A DNA stretch of 64,000 nucleotides from positions 62,001 to 126,000 of the forward strand of contig NZ_FMZO01000006.1 of assembly GCF_900101395.1 (NCBI RefSeq), in the 5' to 3' direction. The position numbers were made by a program, and so were the translations under genes. The notes below the pieces were generated by a model that was given only the letters and a program-made list of their open reading frames with translations, was not told the DNA's origin and did not search any database. The DNA is from Niabella drilacis. Lineage in GTDB: Bacteria; Bacteroidota; Bacteroidia; Chitinophagales; Chitinophagaceae. This document shows positions 16,882 to 23,282 of this stretch, piece after piece. Numbering within the stretch: position 1 is the first letter of the stretch; each line of letters begins with the position of its first letter.

Positions 16882-17874
16882 TCACTGCAATGCAATTAAC
16901 CGTTGCAAACACTGATAAGCCTTACCCGACCGCAGGCTTTCTTTTGCCGCTTCAAACGCATCGGTATAGTTGGGATAAACGCCCGTTACCTGCAGGGCTA
17001 CCGCTGCATTGGCCAGCACCACAGCCTCCTGCTGCAGGGTGCCTTTTGCCTGTATGATGTCTGAAAAGATATTCGCCGCTGCTTCTATCGTATCCCCGCC
17101 TCTAATAGACTCCGGCGTCACTTCCATACCGCCCAGCTCTGTGGCCGACCAAACCTGCTCCCCCGTTGCCGTAATTACTTTGGAATCGCCGGTCAGCGAG
17201 ATCTCATCATAACCATCCAGGCCATGCACGATCGCAAAATTCTTTGACTGCTGCTGCATCAGGTAATTGTACAGCCGGGCCATTTCCAGGTTGTATACCC
17301 CAATGATGCTAAAGGCCGGGAATGCCGGGTTCACCAGCGGTCCCAGCATATTGAAAAAAGTTCGGATCCCCAGGTTCTTACGGATCGGCCCTACATTCTT
17401 TAAAGCCGGATGAAACAACGGCGCATGCAGGAAGCAGATATTGGCTTCCTCCAGTTCCCTTCGCAGTGCAGCATTGTCATTCTTAAACCGGTAGCCCATC
17501 GATTCCACCACATTGGATGACCCGCTGATGGTAGACGCGCCATAGTTGCCGTGCTTGGTCACTTTATTGCCCGTACCGGCCACGATAAAGCAGGACAAGG
17601 TGGAAATATTAAACGTATTTTTTCCATCGCCCCCGGTACCCACAATATCAATGGTATCCATACCGTCAAACTCCATGGGTAAGCAAAGTTCCAGCAGGGC
17701 ATCCTGGAAGCCCTGCAACTCCGGCAGGGTAATGCTGCGCATCAGGTATACCGTCATAAAAGATGTCACCTCATGTTCATTGTATACACCCTTACCAATG
17801 TTTACCAGCACCTCCTTTGCCGCCGTGCGGTCCAGGGTCTTATGCTCAAATAACAGGGATAATATTTTTTTCAT
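16882..17874 (-). CDS. trpD: Anthranilate phosphoribosyltransferase
   Basis: The enzyme transfers the phosphoribosyl group of PRPP to anthranilate. The PRPP loop GTGGDGKNTFNIST (about residues 79-92) and the anthranilate-side KHGNYGAS segment are clear. The open frame extends upstream to 17928, but the chosen start at 17874 gives MKKILSLLFEHKTLDRTAA, which matches the usual N-terminal helix; the extra 18 residues look like translated leader. With this start the protein has 330 aa, normal for the family. trpG lies 153 bases upstream, longer than other gaps in the operon, and that gap contains a small palindrome. Confidence 0.95.
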   Translation of the reverse strand: MKKILSLLFEHKTLDRTAAKEVLVNIGKGVYNEHEVTSFMTVYLMRSITLPELQGFQDALLELCLPMEFDGMDTIDIVGTGGDGKNTFNISTLSCFIVAGTGNKVTKHGNYGASTISGSSNVVESMGYRFKNDNAALRRELEEANICFLHAPLFHPALKNVGPIRKNLGIRTFFNMLGPLVNPAFPAFSIIGVYNLEMARLYNYLMQQQSKNFAIVHGLDGYDEISLTGDSKVITATGEQVWSATELGGMEVTPESIRGGDTIEAAANIFSDIIQAKGTLQQEAVVLANAAVALQVTGVYPNYTDAFEAAKESLRSGKAYQCLQRLIALQ

Positions 17875-18027
17875 TATTTTATTTTTTGTGCCGGCTGTAA
17901 TACTTGTGGCATCTGCGTTGCGTCGCACGCTTCACCGTTCCGATCTGTTATCAATGGAACGCTGCTGCGGCAGCTTTGTATGGCAATGCACCGGCCGGTC
18001 GTCTATAGCTTCTTTTCAAGATCCGGA

Positions 18028-18597
18028 TTAATTTTTCAGCCAGTTGCGGATGATCGTTTCACCCATTGGCGTAAGCACACTTTCCGGGTGAAACTGCACG
18101 CCCTGCACATCGTAGGTTTTATGCCGCAGGCCCATGATCATATCCTGGTCGTCCACTGCCGTTATCTCCAGTGTTTCCGGGAAATTTTCGCGGGATACCA
18201 CCCACGAATGATAACGGCCGATCTCGAACTGATCCGGCATATCATTGAACAGGCTTCCGCTGCGCCGGATGATGTTGCAGTTGGTAGCCACTCCATGATA
18301 TACATTGGGAAGATTATACAGGGTACCGCCAAACACCTCACCGATCGCCTGCTGCCCCAAACACACGCCCAGTATGGATTTGGAAGCGGCATATTCCTCT
18401 ATCAGCGGCAGCAGCAGGCCAGATTCCACCGGGATACCCGGACCGGGCGATAAAATAATCTTATCATATTGCTTTACCTCCTCCAGTGGCAGCTGGTCGT
18501 TCCGGAACACCTCCACCTTCTGATGCAGGATCTTTTCCACCATATGCACCAGGTTATAGGTGAAGGAATCATAATTATCGAAAACGAGTAATTTCAT
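18028..18597 (-). CDS. trpG: Anthranilate synthase component II (glutamine amidotransferase)
   Basis: The 189-aa class I amidotransferase releases ammonia from glutamine for TrpE. The nucleophile Cys is in GVCLGQQAIGEVFGG (about residue 80) and the His/Glu pair is in VQFHPESVLTP near residue 171. The start LLVFDNYDSFTYNLVHMVE is canonical. TrpG can also serve p-aminobenzoate synthesis (as PabA); its place in the trp operon, 77 bases after trpE, points to anthranilate. It is a separate gene, not fused to trpD as in enteric bacteria. Confidence 0.95.
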   Translation of the reverse strand: MKLLVFDNYDSFTYNLVHMVEKILHQKVEVFRNDQLPLEEVKQYDKIILSPGPGIPVESGLLLPLIEEYAASKSILGVCLGQQAIGEVFGGTLYNLPNVYHGVATNCNIIRRSGSLFNDMPDQFEIGRYHSWVVSRENFPETLEITAVDDQDMIMGLRHKTYDVQGVQFHPESVLTPMGETIIRNWLKN

Positions 18598-18674
18598 TAT
18601 CTATAGTTTCGCGTTTGTTATTTATGGTTTGATGTTTATGATTCCGAGAAACGATAAACTAAAAACAATAAATT

Positions 18675-20093
18675 TTATAATATCTTTTCAGCCTCCGTGA
18701 TCGCTTTTTTCAAAGCGCCTAATTTATTGATCACTTCCTGCAGTTCGCCCTCCGGGTTACTGGCGGCCACAATACCGCCACCGGCCTGCCTTGTTAACGT
18801 GTTGTTGCGGCTTAAAAAGCTCCGGATCATGATAGCCTGGTTACAGCTTCCATCAAACCCCATAAAGCCAATGGCCCCACCATAAAAACTACGCGCCGTA
18901 GGCTCCAGCTGGCTGATGAGCTCCATCGCCTTTATTTTGGGAGCACCGCTTAAAGTGCCTGCAGGAAAAGTCTTTCCGAACAGGTCAAAAGGATGGGTAC
19001 CCGGGAATACGGTTCCGTTTACTTCGCTCACCAGGTGAATAACATGGGAATAATAGTGCGCTTCCTTAAAGTGACTCACATGCACATCGCCACAGCCCCT
19101 GCTGAGATCATTCCGCGCCAGGTCTACGAGCATCACATGCTCTGCATTTTCCTTGGGATCGGCCTGCAATATTTTCGTCTGCTCTGCATCCGTTCGGTCG
19201 TCACCTGTACGCTTAATAGTGCCGGCAATGGGATGGATGGTGGCTTTCCCTTTGTTGATGATCAGCTGCGATTCCGGCGAAGAGCCCATCAGCTTGTAAT
19301 CGCCATAGTCAAAAAAGAAAAGGTAAGGCGAAGGGTTAATGTTGCGCAAACTTCTGTACACATTAAATTCATCACCGGAAAACTTTTGTGTAAAACGGCG
19401 GCTGAGTACGATCTGGAATACATCGCCCCGGTGACAATGGGCAATGCCTGCGCGTACCATATCGCGGTGCGCATCATCCGTCATGTTCGACTCTTCCGCT
19501 CCCACTGCGCGGAAAGGGTATACCGGTACATCCCTGCCTTTGATCAGCGAAAGCAGCGCTGTTTTTTCACTTTTTACGCCCTCTATTTTATTTTCAAGGA
19601 TCAACAGCTCATCTTTAAAATGATTGATGGCAATGATATATTGATACAACCGGTAACGCATCAGCGGAATATCTTCCCCGCTGTTCTTAAACCGGCTGCC
19701 CGGTATAGTTTCAAAATACTGAATGGCATCGTAGGTTGTATACCCATACAGCCCCTGTGCATAACGCGCCTCTTTGCAGCTGTTCTCTTCGGTCTCAAAC
19801 CGGCTCATAAAGTCGGTGAGCACATCTTCGATCTTCTGGCGCTCCGAAAGCCGGATCTTCTCTGCCGTTTGTCCCGGCAATTTAAGATCAATGGTGTCCC
19901 CGGAGATCATTTCGATCCCGGCAATGGCATTCACCCCGATAAAGGACCAGCTGTTATTGGTGGCATTCGTATCTGCACTTTCCAGGAGGATGGTGTCCCG
20001 GAAGCGGTCGCGCAGCCGCAGATAGATCCCCACCGGCGTAAAAATATCGGCCAGCAATGATTGCATTTCTGTTTGGATCCTTACTTTTTTCAT
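18675..20093 (-). CDS. trpE: Anthranilate synthase component I
   Basis: The 472-aa chorismate-using enzyme makes anthranilate with ammonia from TrpG. The N-terminal feedback-binding region holds LLESADT (about 35-41), which corresponds to the LLES motif where tryptophan inhibits the enzyme. The catalytic domain has PIAGTIKRTGDD, GTLSGAPKIKAMELI and GGAIGFMGFDG, all family signatures. Shorter than E. coli TrpE (520 aa) but normal for Bacteroidota. It is the first structural gene of trpEGDCF and is preceded by a leader peptide gene and terminator, so transcription into it should depend on Trp-tRNA supply. Confidence 0.96.
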   Translation of the reverse strand: MKKVRIQTEMQSLLADIFTPVGIYLRLRDRFRDTILLESADTNATNNSWSFIGVNAIAGIEMISGDTIDLKLPGQTAEKIRLSERQKIEDVLTDFMSRFETEENSCKEARYAQGLYGYTTYDAIQYFETIPGSRFKNSGEDIPLMRYRLYQYIIAINHFKDELLILENKIEGVKSEKTALLSLIKGRDVPVYPFRAVGAEESNMTDDAHRDMVRAGIAHCHRGDVFQIVLSRRFTQKFSGDEFNVYRSLRNINPSPYLFFFDYGDYKLMGSSPESQLIINKGKATIHPIAGTIKRTGDDRTDAEQTKILQADPKENAEHVMLVDLARNDLSRGCGDVHVSHFKEAHYYSHVIHLVSEVNGTVFPGTHPFDLFGKTFPAGTLSGAPKIKAMELISQLEPTARSFYGGAIGFMGFDGSCNQAIMIRSFLSRNNTLTRQAGGGIVAASNPEGELQEVINKLGALKKAITEAEKIL

Positions 20094-20112
20094 AATTTTT
20101 CAGTTCATTCAA

Positions 20113-20138
20113 AGAAAAACCCCGGTACTACCGGGGTT
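20113..20138 (-). terminator. trpE: Intrinsic terminator of the trp attenuator
   Basis: In the minus-strand RNA, AACCCCGGTA pairs with TACCGGGGTT around a tiny loop (20118-20138) and is followed directly by five U, then CUUU. This lies 20 bases upstream of trpE and 35 bases after the leader peptide stop, the usual attenuator layout. The 5' arm ACCCCGG can also pair with UUGGGGU inside the leader reading frame (20180-20186), giving a competing antiterminator. Confidence 0.85.
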
Positions 20139-20172
20139 CACTTATAATATTGTTTACAACAAGACAATAGCA

Positions 20173-20232
20173 TCAGAGCACCCCAAAAGAGTTTCCGTGC
20201 CACCACCAATTGTTGTTGTTTGAATAATTCAT
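20173..20232 (-). CDS. trpL: trp operon leader peptide (three tandem Trp codons)
   Basis: A 19-codon frame reads MNYSNNNNWWWHGNSFGVL and ends with TGA. Three consecutive TGG codons at 20200-20208 are the hallmark of a tryptophan-sensing leader peptide. If Trp-tRNA is scarce, a ribosome stalled there leaves the UUGGGGU segment (20180-20186) free to pair with the terminator's 5' arm (20131-20137), so the terminator cannot form. If Trp is plentiful, a ribosome at the stop codon (20173-20175) covers that segment and the terminator folds. The start codon lies only six bases after the predicted -7 box, so the mRNA may be leaderless or nearly so. No Shine-Dalgarno sequence is present. Confidence 0.88.
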   Translation of the reverse strand: MNYSNNNNWWWHGNSFGVL

Positions 20233-20238
20233 GAGCGG

Positions 20239-20270
20239 CAAATATAAATTTGAAAAACAATACCAGCAAA
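20239..20270 (-). promoter_or_regulatory. trpE: Promoter of the trpL-trpEGDCF operon
   Basis: The minus strand has TTTG (20267-20270), a 20-base spacer, and TATATTTG (20239-20246), a perfect match to the Bacteroidota -33/-7 consensus. The leader ATG begins six bases later, which puts the transcription start at or within a few bases of that codon. Confidence 0.8.
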
Positions 20271-20320
20271 TTTTTTCGGATTTGCTTTTAATGTTTTTTC
20301 AAAAACAGGTAATTTTAGTC

Positions 20321-20328
20321 TATATTTG
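20321..20328 (+). promoter_or_regulatory. -7 element for the tRNA-Arg and repeat transcript
   Basis: TATATTTG on the plus strand matches TAnnTTTG exactly; a weak TTTC lies at the -33 distance (20297-20300). It faces away from the trp promoter, about 75 bases from it, and would transcribe the tRNA-like repeats, tRNA-Arg and the GIY-YIG gene. A 5-bp GATCC/GGATC stem with a run of eight T (20398-20429) lies between it and the repeats and could stop or pause transcription. Confidence 0.5.
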
Positions 20329-20437
20329 CGCCCATTCTTGAGTTCTTTAATAGGAAAAGGAGAAATCCCGGACAACCTCATTTGATCAAAAGTTAAAGAT
20401 CCTGTTCCTTATGGATCAACGTTTTTTTTAAATAATT

Positions 20438-20544
20438 GGCCCGGTATCCCGATTCCATCGGGATGGATAGAGCATCCCGCCCATAAAGGCGGGAAGATCA
20501 TTGGTTCGGCCAATAAGCAATGATCGTTTTGATGAGAAATAATT
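20438..20544 (+). repeat. Degenerate tRNA-like repeat unit 1 (with two hairpins)
   Basis: This 107-base unit begins with the same GGCCCGGTA as tRNA-Arg but carries an 8-bp hairpin, ATCCCGAT/ATCGGGAT with a TCC loop (20446-20464), where the D-arm 5' side should be. It keeps GGATAGAGCA, then has a TCCCGCC/GGCGGGA hairpin (20475-20494) instead of the anticodon arm. A T-arm remnant follows (ATTGG, loop shortened to TTCGG, CCAAT), but the 3' acceptor strand is missing. It is therefore not a functional tRNA. Confidence 0.85.
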
Positions 20545-20641
20545 GGCCCGGTAGCTCAGCTGGATAGAGCATCCCGCCCATAAAGGCGGGAAGATCATTG
20601 GTTCGGCCAATAAGCAATGATCGTTTTGATGAGAAATAATT
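20545..20641 (+). repeat. Degenerate tRNA-like repeat unit 2
   Basis: This 97-base unit copies tRNA-Arg from the acceptor 5' strand through the D-arm (GGCCCGGTAGCTCAGC, then TGGATAGAGCA). The anticodon arm is replaced by a perfect 7-bp TCCCGCC/GGCGGGA hairpin with a CATAAA loop (20572-20591). The T-loop is shortened and the 3' acceptor is replaced by AAGCAATGATCG and an AT-rich tail. GATCATTG and CAATGATC form a further possible stem. Confidence 0.88.
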
Positions 20642-20738
20642 GGCCCGGTAGCTCAGCTGGATAGAGCATCCCGCCCATAAAGGCGGGAAGATCATTGGTT
20701 CGGCCAATAAGCAATGATCGTTTTGATGAGAAATAATT
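20642..20738 (+). repeat. Degenerate tRNA-like repeat unit 3
   Basis: An exact 97-base tandem copy of unit 2, with its hairpin at 20669-20688. It ends directly at the first base of the intact tRNA-Arg gene, so units and tRNA are in phase. Identity between units 2 and 3 points to recent duplication or strong homogenisation. Confidence 0.88.
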
Positions 20739-20812
20739 GGCCCGGTAGCTCAGCTGGATAGAGCAACTGCCTTCTAAGCAGTAGGTCATTGGTTCGAATC
20801 CAATCCGGGTCA
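20739..20812 (+). tRNA. tRNA-Arg (anticodon TCT)
   Basis: The 74-base gene folds completely: acceptor GGCCCGG/CCGGGTC with one G-T pair, D-arm GCTC/GAGC, anticodon arm ACTGC/GCAGT with loop CTTCTAA, and T-arm ATTGG/CCAAT with loop TTCGAAT. The anticodon at 20773-20775 is TCT, which reads AGA/AGG. The discriminator base is A, and no CCA is encoded. It is the only intact tRNA in the window; three tRNA-like repeats precede it and a GIY-YIG gene follows 13 bases downstream. Confidence 0.97.
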
Positions 20813-20813
20813 C
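20783..20813 (+). repeat. Direct repeat, left copy (tRNA 3' end)
   Basis: The last 30 bases of tRNA-Arg plus one base recur at 21103-21133 with one mismatch (C to T). The copies are 320 bases apart and flank the GIY-YIG gene, in the manner of attachment-site repeats of elements that enter tRNA 3' ends. Confidence 0.85.
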
Positions 20814-20825
20814 AAAACGCTTTCC

Positions 20826-21095
20826 ATGTTTTACACCCTCTACATTCTTTATTCACCAACTATGAATAAATTCTACGTTGGATTTACCTCTGATGAACCG
20901 GAGCAGCGTCTGCAAAAACATTTGACCAATCATTCCGGTTTTACGGCAAAAGCCAAAGATTGGCGGATCGCATACACCGAAACATTTACTTCCAAAGAAG
21001 CCGCCCTAAACCGGGAACGGGAAATTAAAAAATGGAAAAGTTCAAAACGGATTACTGCGCTCATACAACAGCCGGATAGCGCATCCCGCCCATAA
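20826..21095 (+). CDS. Small GIY-YIG (URI-type) nuclease domain protein
   Basis: The 89-aa protein is a stand-alone GIY-YIG domain. The two short motifs appear as LYILYS (residues 5-10) and FYVGFT (16-21); the conserved Arg is Arg28 in QRLQKH and the metal-binding Glu lies in LNREREIKKWKS (about 61-72). Such proteins are predicted single-metal endonucleases; the substrate is unknown. The last eight codons, ending in DSASRP, are translated from tRNA-like sequence, and the TAA stop lies in the loop of a TCCCGCC/GGCGGGA hairpin. The gene begins 13 bases after tRNA-Arg, has no own promoter that I can see, and is probably transcribed with the tRNA. Confidence 0.85.
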   Translation: MFYTLYILYSPTMNKFYVGFTSDEPEQRLQKHLTNHSGFTAKAKDWRIAYTETFTSKEAALNREREIKKWKSSKRITALIQQPDSASRP

Positions 21096-21133
21096 GGCGG
21101 GAAGGTCATTGGTTCGAATCTAATCCGGGTCAC
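21070..21133 (+). repeat. Partial tRNA-Arg copy with hairpin, downstream of the GIY-YIG gene (includes right direct repeat)
   Basis: The segment matches the tRNA from the D-loop onward: CAGCCGGATAGCGCA, then a TCCCGCC/GGCGGGA hairpin with a CATAA loop (21084-21102) in place of the anticodon arm. A complete T-arm and the 3' acceptor strand CCGGGTC follow. It has the 3' half that units 1-3 lack and lacks the 5' acceptor that they have. Confidence 0.85.
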
Positions 21134-21281
21134 TTCACAAAGGCCCATACAATTGAAATCCAATCAGTTTGGCAAACCTTTTTTATTGAGGTAAACACAG
21201 GGACAACATTTGGATCCACCGGCTTATGAATACACAGCAAGGATCCGGGACCGGGTGACGCTGAACTATGATGCGTTAACT

Positions 21282-21641
21282 TTATACTTCCCGGACATCT
21301 GCCCGCAGATGCGTGATCAATTGACTGTTTTCAATACCCCATTTATCAATCGCTTCTATTACCGGCAATAAGCTGCACCCCAATGGAGTCAGGTTGTATT
21401 CTACTTTAAGGGGGAGGCCCGGGTAAATTTTCTTCGATACAATACCGGAATTTTCAAGTTCATGAAGCTGCATATTAAGAACCCGCGGACTGGCATCAAC
21501 GATGGCACGATGCAGATCGCTCGGCCGTTTTACACCTTTACTGATGCTATCCACGATACAGGCTTTCCATTTGCCGCCAAGCACTTTCATGGTAACCACA
21601 ATTCCGCAATCAAGATCTTCCGGGATCTTCCTTGTATACAT
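21282..21641 (-). CDS. HxlR-family transcriptional regulator
   Basis: The 119-aa protein is a winged-helix HxlR/DUF24 factor: it opens with DCGIVVTMKVLGGKWKACIV, continues with the recognition helix region PSDLHRAIVDASPRVLNMQLHELE and ends with the wing VEYNLTPLG. A Cys at position 12 is in the place where redox- or electrophile-sensing HxlR proteins such as HypR and YodB have theirs. It is divergent from an NAD(P)-dependent oxidoreductase gene with two tandem palindromes between, so it probably controls that gene and itself. Confidence 0.9.
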   Translation of the reverse strand: MYTRKIPEDLDCGIVVTMKVLGGKWKACIVDSISKGVKRPSDLHRAIVDASPRVLNMQLHELENSGIVSKKIYPGLPLKVEYNLTPLGCSLLPVIEAIDKWGIENSQLITHLRADVREV

Positions 21642-21685
21642 AGGCTGATCATTTTTATTCTATCTACTGAATTTATCTTTTCATA

Positions 21686-21720
21686 GGGAATAATTGTTCC
21701 CTGGGGGAATCATTTTTCCC
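21686..21720. promoter_or_regulatory. Two tandem palindromic operators (probable HxlR sites)
   Basis: GGGAATAATTGTTCCC (21686-21701) and GGGAATCATTTTTCCC (21705-21720) share the form GGGAATnATTkTTCCC and are spaced 19 bases centre to centre, about two helical turns. The second ends three bases before the -33 box of the oxidoreductase gene. Assignment to the adjacent HxlR protein is inference. Confidence 0.7.
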
Positions 21721-21723
21721 TTA

Positions 21724-21754
21724 TTGGATGCCCTGTCTCCGGCATCTACATTTG
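21724..21754 (+). promoter_or_regulatory. Promoter of the oxidoreductase gene
   Basis: TTG (21724-21726), a 20-base spacer, and TACATTTG (21747-21754) fit the Bacteroidota consensus; the start codon is 27 bases downstream. The palindromes abut the -33 box, so a bound regulator could block RNA polymerase. Confidence 0.7.
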
Positions 21755-21781
21755 CAATATTAATCAAATACAATTGAACAA

Positions 21782-22657
21782 ATGAAAGCAAAAGAAGATA
21801 AGATCAGTATTATAGGTCTCGGACCTATGGGAGTAAAAATAGCACAGCTCTATTTACAAAAGGGGTTTCAGGTCACGGTATTCAACCGGACAGCAGCAAA
21901 AGCGGACCCACTTATAAAAGAAGGGGCCGCATTTGTACCAACAGTACAACAAGCTATCGAAGCCAGCCCGGTAAGTATCGTCATTGTTCATGATTACGAT
22001 GTAGCAAAAAAGATCTTTGCCGCGGAAACCGGAGATACATTATCTGGAAGGATCATCGTCCAGTTAACTACCGGTACCGCCCAGGAAGCCCGCGCCAGTG
22101 AAGCCTGGTTTAGCAGCCGGAACGCCGGCTATATAGACGGCGCTATACAGGTTGCCCCGGAACAGATGGCACAGCCGGATACAACGATTTTGTTCTCGGG
22201 TCAAAAAGGCAGGTACCTGGAGATCGAAGACTTGCTGAAAGTCCTTGGGGGCAACTTAAAATATCTTGGCGAAAATACAGCTGCCGCCGCTGCGCTGGAT
22301 ACAGCAACCCTTTCATATATCTATGGAGCTGCAATAGGATTTTTCCACGGGGCATTAATAGCCGAATCAGAAAATTTTGATGTAAAAGAATACAGCGATA
22401 TTATTGCAGAAATTGCTCCCGGAATGGGTGAATTTTTAAAGCATGAGGGAGCGGTGATCAGCAGTGGTGATTACAGGATCTCACAAAGCCCGCTCTCTAT
22501 TTCTGTAGGCGCTACCGAAAGGATCCTTGCCACAGCCAGACTGAGCGGCATCAACAGCGAATTTCCTGAACTGGCCGCAAGCTGGCTCAAAAGAGCCAAG
22601 GCCGCGGGCTACGAAAATGAAGAGTTTGCCGCAGTGATGAAGACATTGCGAAACTAA
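21782..22657 (+). CDS. NAD(P)-dependent oxidoreductase, beta-hydroxyacid dehydrogenase / imine reductase-like
   Basis: The 291-aa protein has an N-terminal Rossmann domain with the dinucleotide loop IIGLGPMGVKIA (about 10-21), followed by NRT at about 38-40, which suits NADP. The C-terminal all-helical dimerisation domain is also of the 6-phosphogluconate dehydrogenase superfamily. The usual catalytic Lys of beta-hydroxyacid dehydrogenases (in a GxxGxGxxxK motif) is not evident; the corresponding stretch reads ENTAAAAALDTATLS, closer to imine reductases. Substrate unknown. It is divergent from, and probably controlled by, the HxlR regulator. A 9-bp CTGGTCCGG/CCGGACCAG stem follows at 22673-22706. 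Confidence 0.8.
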   Translation: MKAKEDKISIIGLGPMGVKIAQLYLQKGFQVTVFNRTAAKADPLIKEGAAFVPTVQQAIEASPVSIVIVHDYDVAKKIFAAETGDTLSGRIIVQLTTGTAQEARASEAWFSSRNAGYIDGAIQVAPEQMAQPDTTILFSGQKGRYLEIEDLLKVLGGNLKYLGENTAAAAALDTATLSYIYGAAIGFFHGALIAESENFDVKEYSDIIAEIAPGMGEFLKHEGAVISSGDYRISQSPLSISVGATERILATARLSGINSEFPELAASWLKRAKAAGYENEEFAAVMKTLRN

Positions 22658-22672
22658 TTATTGGGTCTGGAA

Positions 22673-22706
22673 CTGGTCCGGCGGCGGCATGCGTTGCCCG
22701 GACCAG
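22673..22706 (+). terminator. Stem-loop after the oxidoreductase gene
   Basis: CTGGTCCGG and CCGGACCAG form a perfect 9-bp stem with a 16-base loop, 16 bases after the stop codon. There is no T-run, so it may protect the mRNA 3' end or act with Rho rather than being an intrinsic terminator. Confidence 0.35.
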
Positions 22707-22872
22707 AAGTCCCCGGGAACATTAAAGTTCGCCGTCGGAATATTTACATTAAATTTGAACAGTGTGCCCACACACTGAAAAGCCTGTCTAAAGCAAAAAT
22801 GCAAGCCATTATATACAGCAGTGCCCATCAGGAGCCAGGTGCAAAGAACATTAGCAAAACAATCAATAAATT

Positions 22873-23280
22873 ATGACAAATACTTTACGAGGAGTAGCAA
22901 CCGTTAATTTTTACGCCGCCAACCATAAGGAGGCTGTTAAATGGTACGCGGACCTCCTGGAGATGGAGCCTTATTTCAATGTTCCCGGTTACTCCGAGTT
23001 TCGGATTGGCGACTACCAAAACGAACTGGGTATCATCGACAGTAAATATGCCCCCGGGAGCCTTACTGACAAACCGGCCGGAGCCATTGTATATTGGCAT
23101 GTTGACGATCTTCCGTCAACAGTGGACCGCTTAATTTCGATGGGTGCAACGATACATGCCCCTATTACGGCAAGAGGCAGTAACGGTTTTGTAACAGCAT
23201 CAGTAGTTGACCCCTTCGGAAATATCCTGGGCGTTATGACCAACCCCCATTACCTGGAAATCAAAAACACCTTTAACTAA
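22873..23280 (+). CDS. VOC (glyoxalase/bleomycin-resistance) family protein
   Basis: The 135-aa protein has two beta-alpha-beta-beta-beta modules typical of the vicinal oxygen chelate fold: VATVNFYAANHKEAVKWYAD (about 8-27) and YWHVDDLPSTVDRLISMG (about 74-91), ending in VVDPFGNILGVM. Metal ligands are uncertain. Members act as glyoxalases, dioxygenases or antibiotic-binding proteins; none of these can be chosen here. The next gene starts two bases after its stop, so they form a unit. Confidence 0.8.
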   Translation: MTNTLRGVATVNFYAANHKEAVKWYADLLEMEPYFNVPGYSEFRIGDYQNELGIIDSKYAPGSLTDKPAGAIVYWHVDDLPSTVDRLISMGATIHAPITARGSNGFVTASVVDPFGNILGVMTNPHYLEIKNTFN

Positions 23281-23282
23281 TT

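Noticed and set aside
20438-20738. A CRISPR array
   Set aside because: Repeats are 97-107 bases, directly adjacent without unique spacers, and are clearly degenerate tRNA copies. No cas gene is near.
20438-20738. Three additional functional tRNA genes
   Set aside because: The anticodon arm has a 7-bp stem with a six-base loop, the T-loop is too short and the 3' acceptor strand is absent.
20428-20813. Short minus-strand frames of 60-72 codons over the tandem repeats
   Set aside because: They are translations of the tRNA-like repeat DNA; they repeat with the 97-base period and have no gene signals.
21167-21184. Terminator after the partial tRNA copy (GTTT/AAAC stem then T-run)
   Set aside because: The stem has only four base pairs, all but one A-T; too weak to call.
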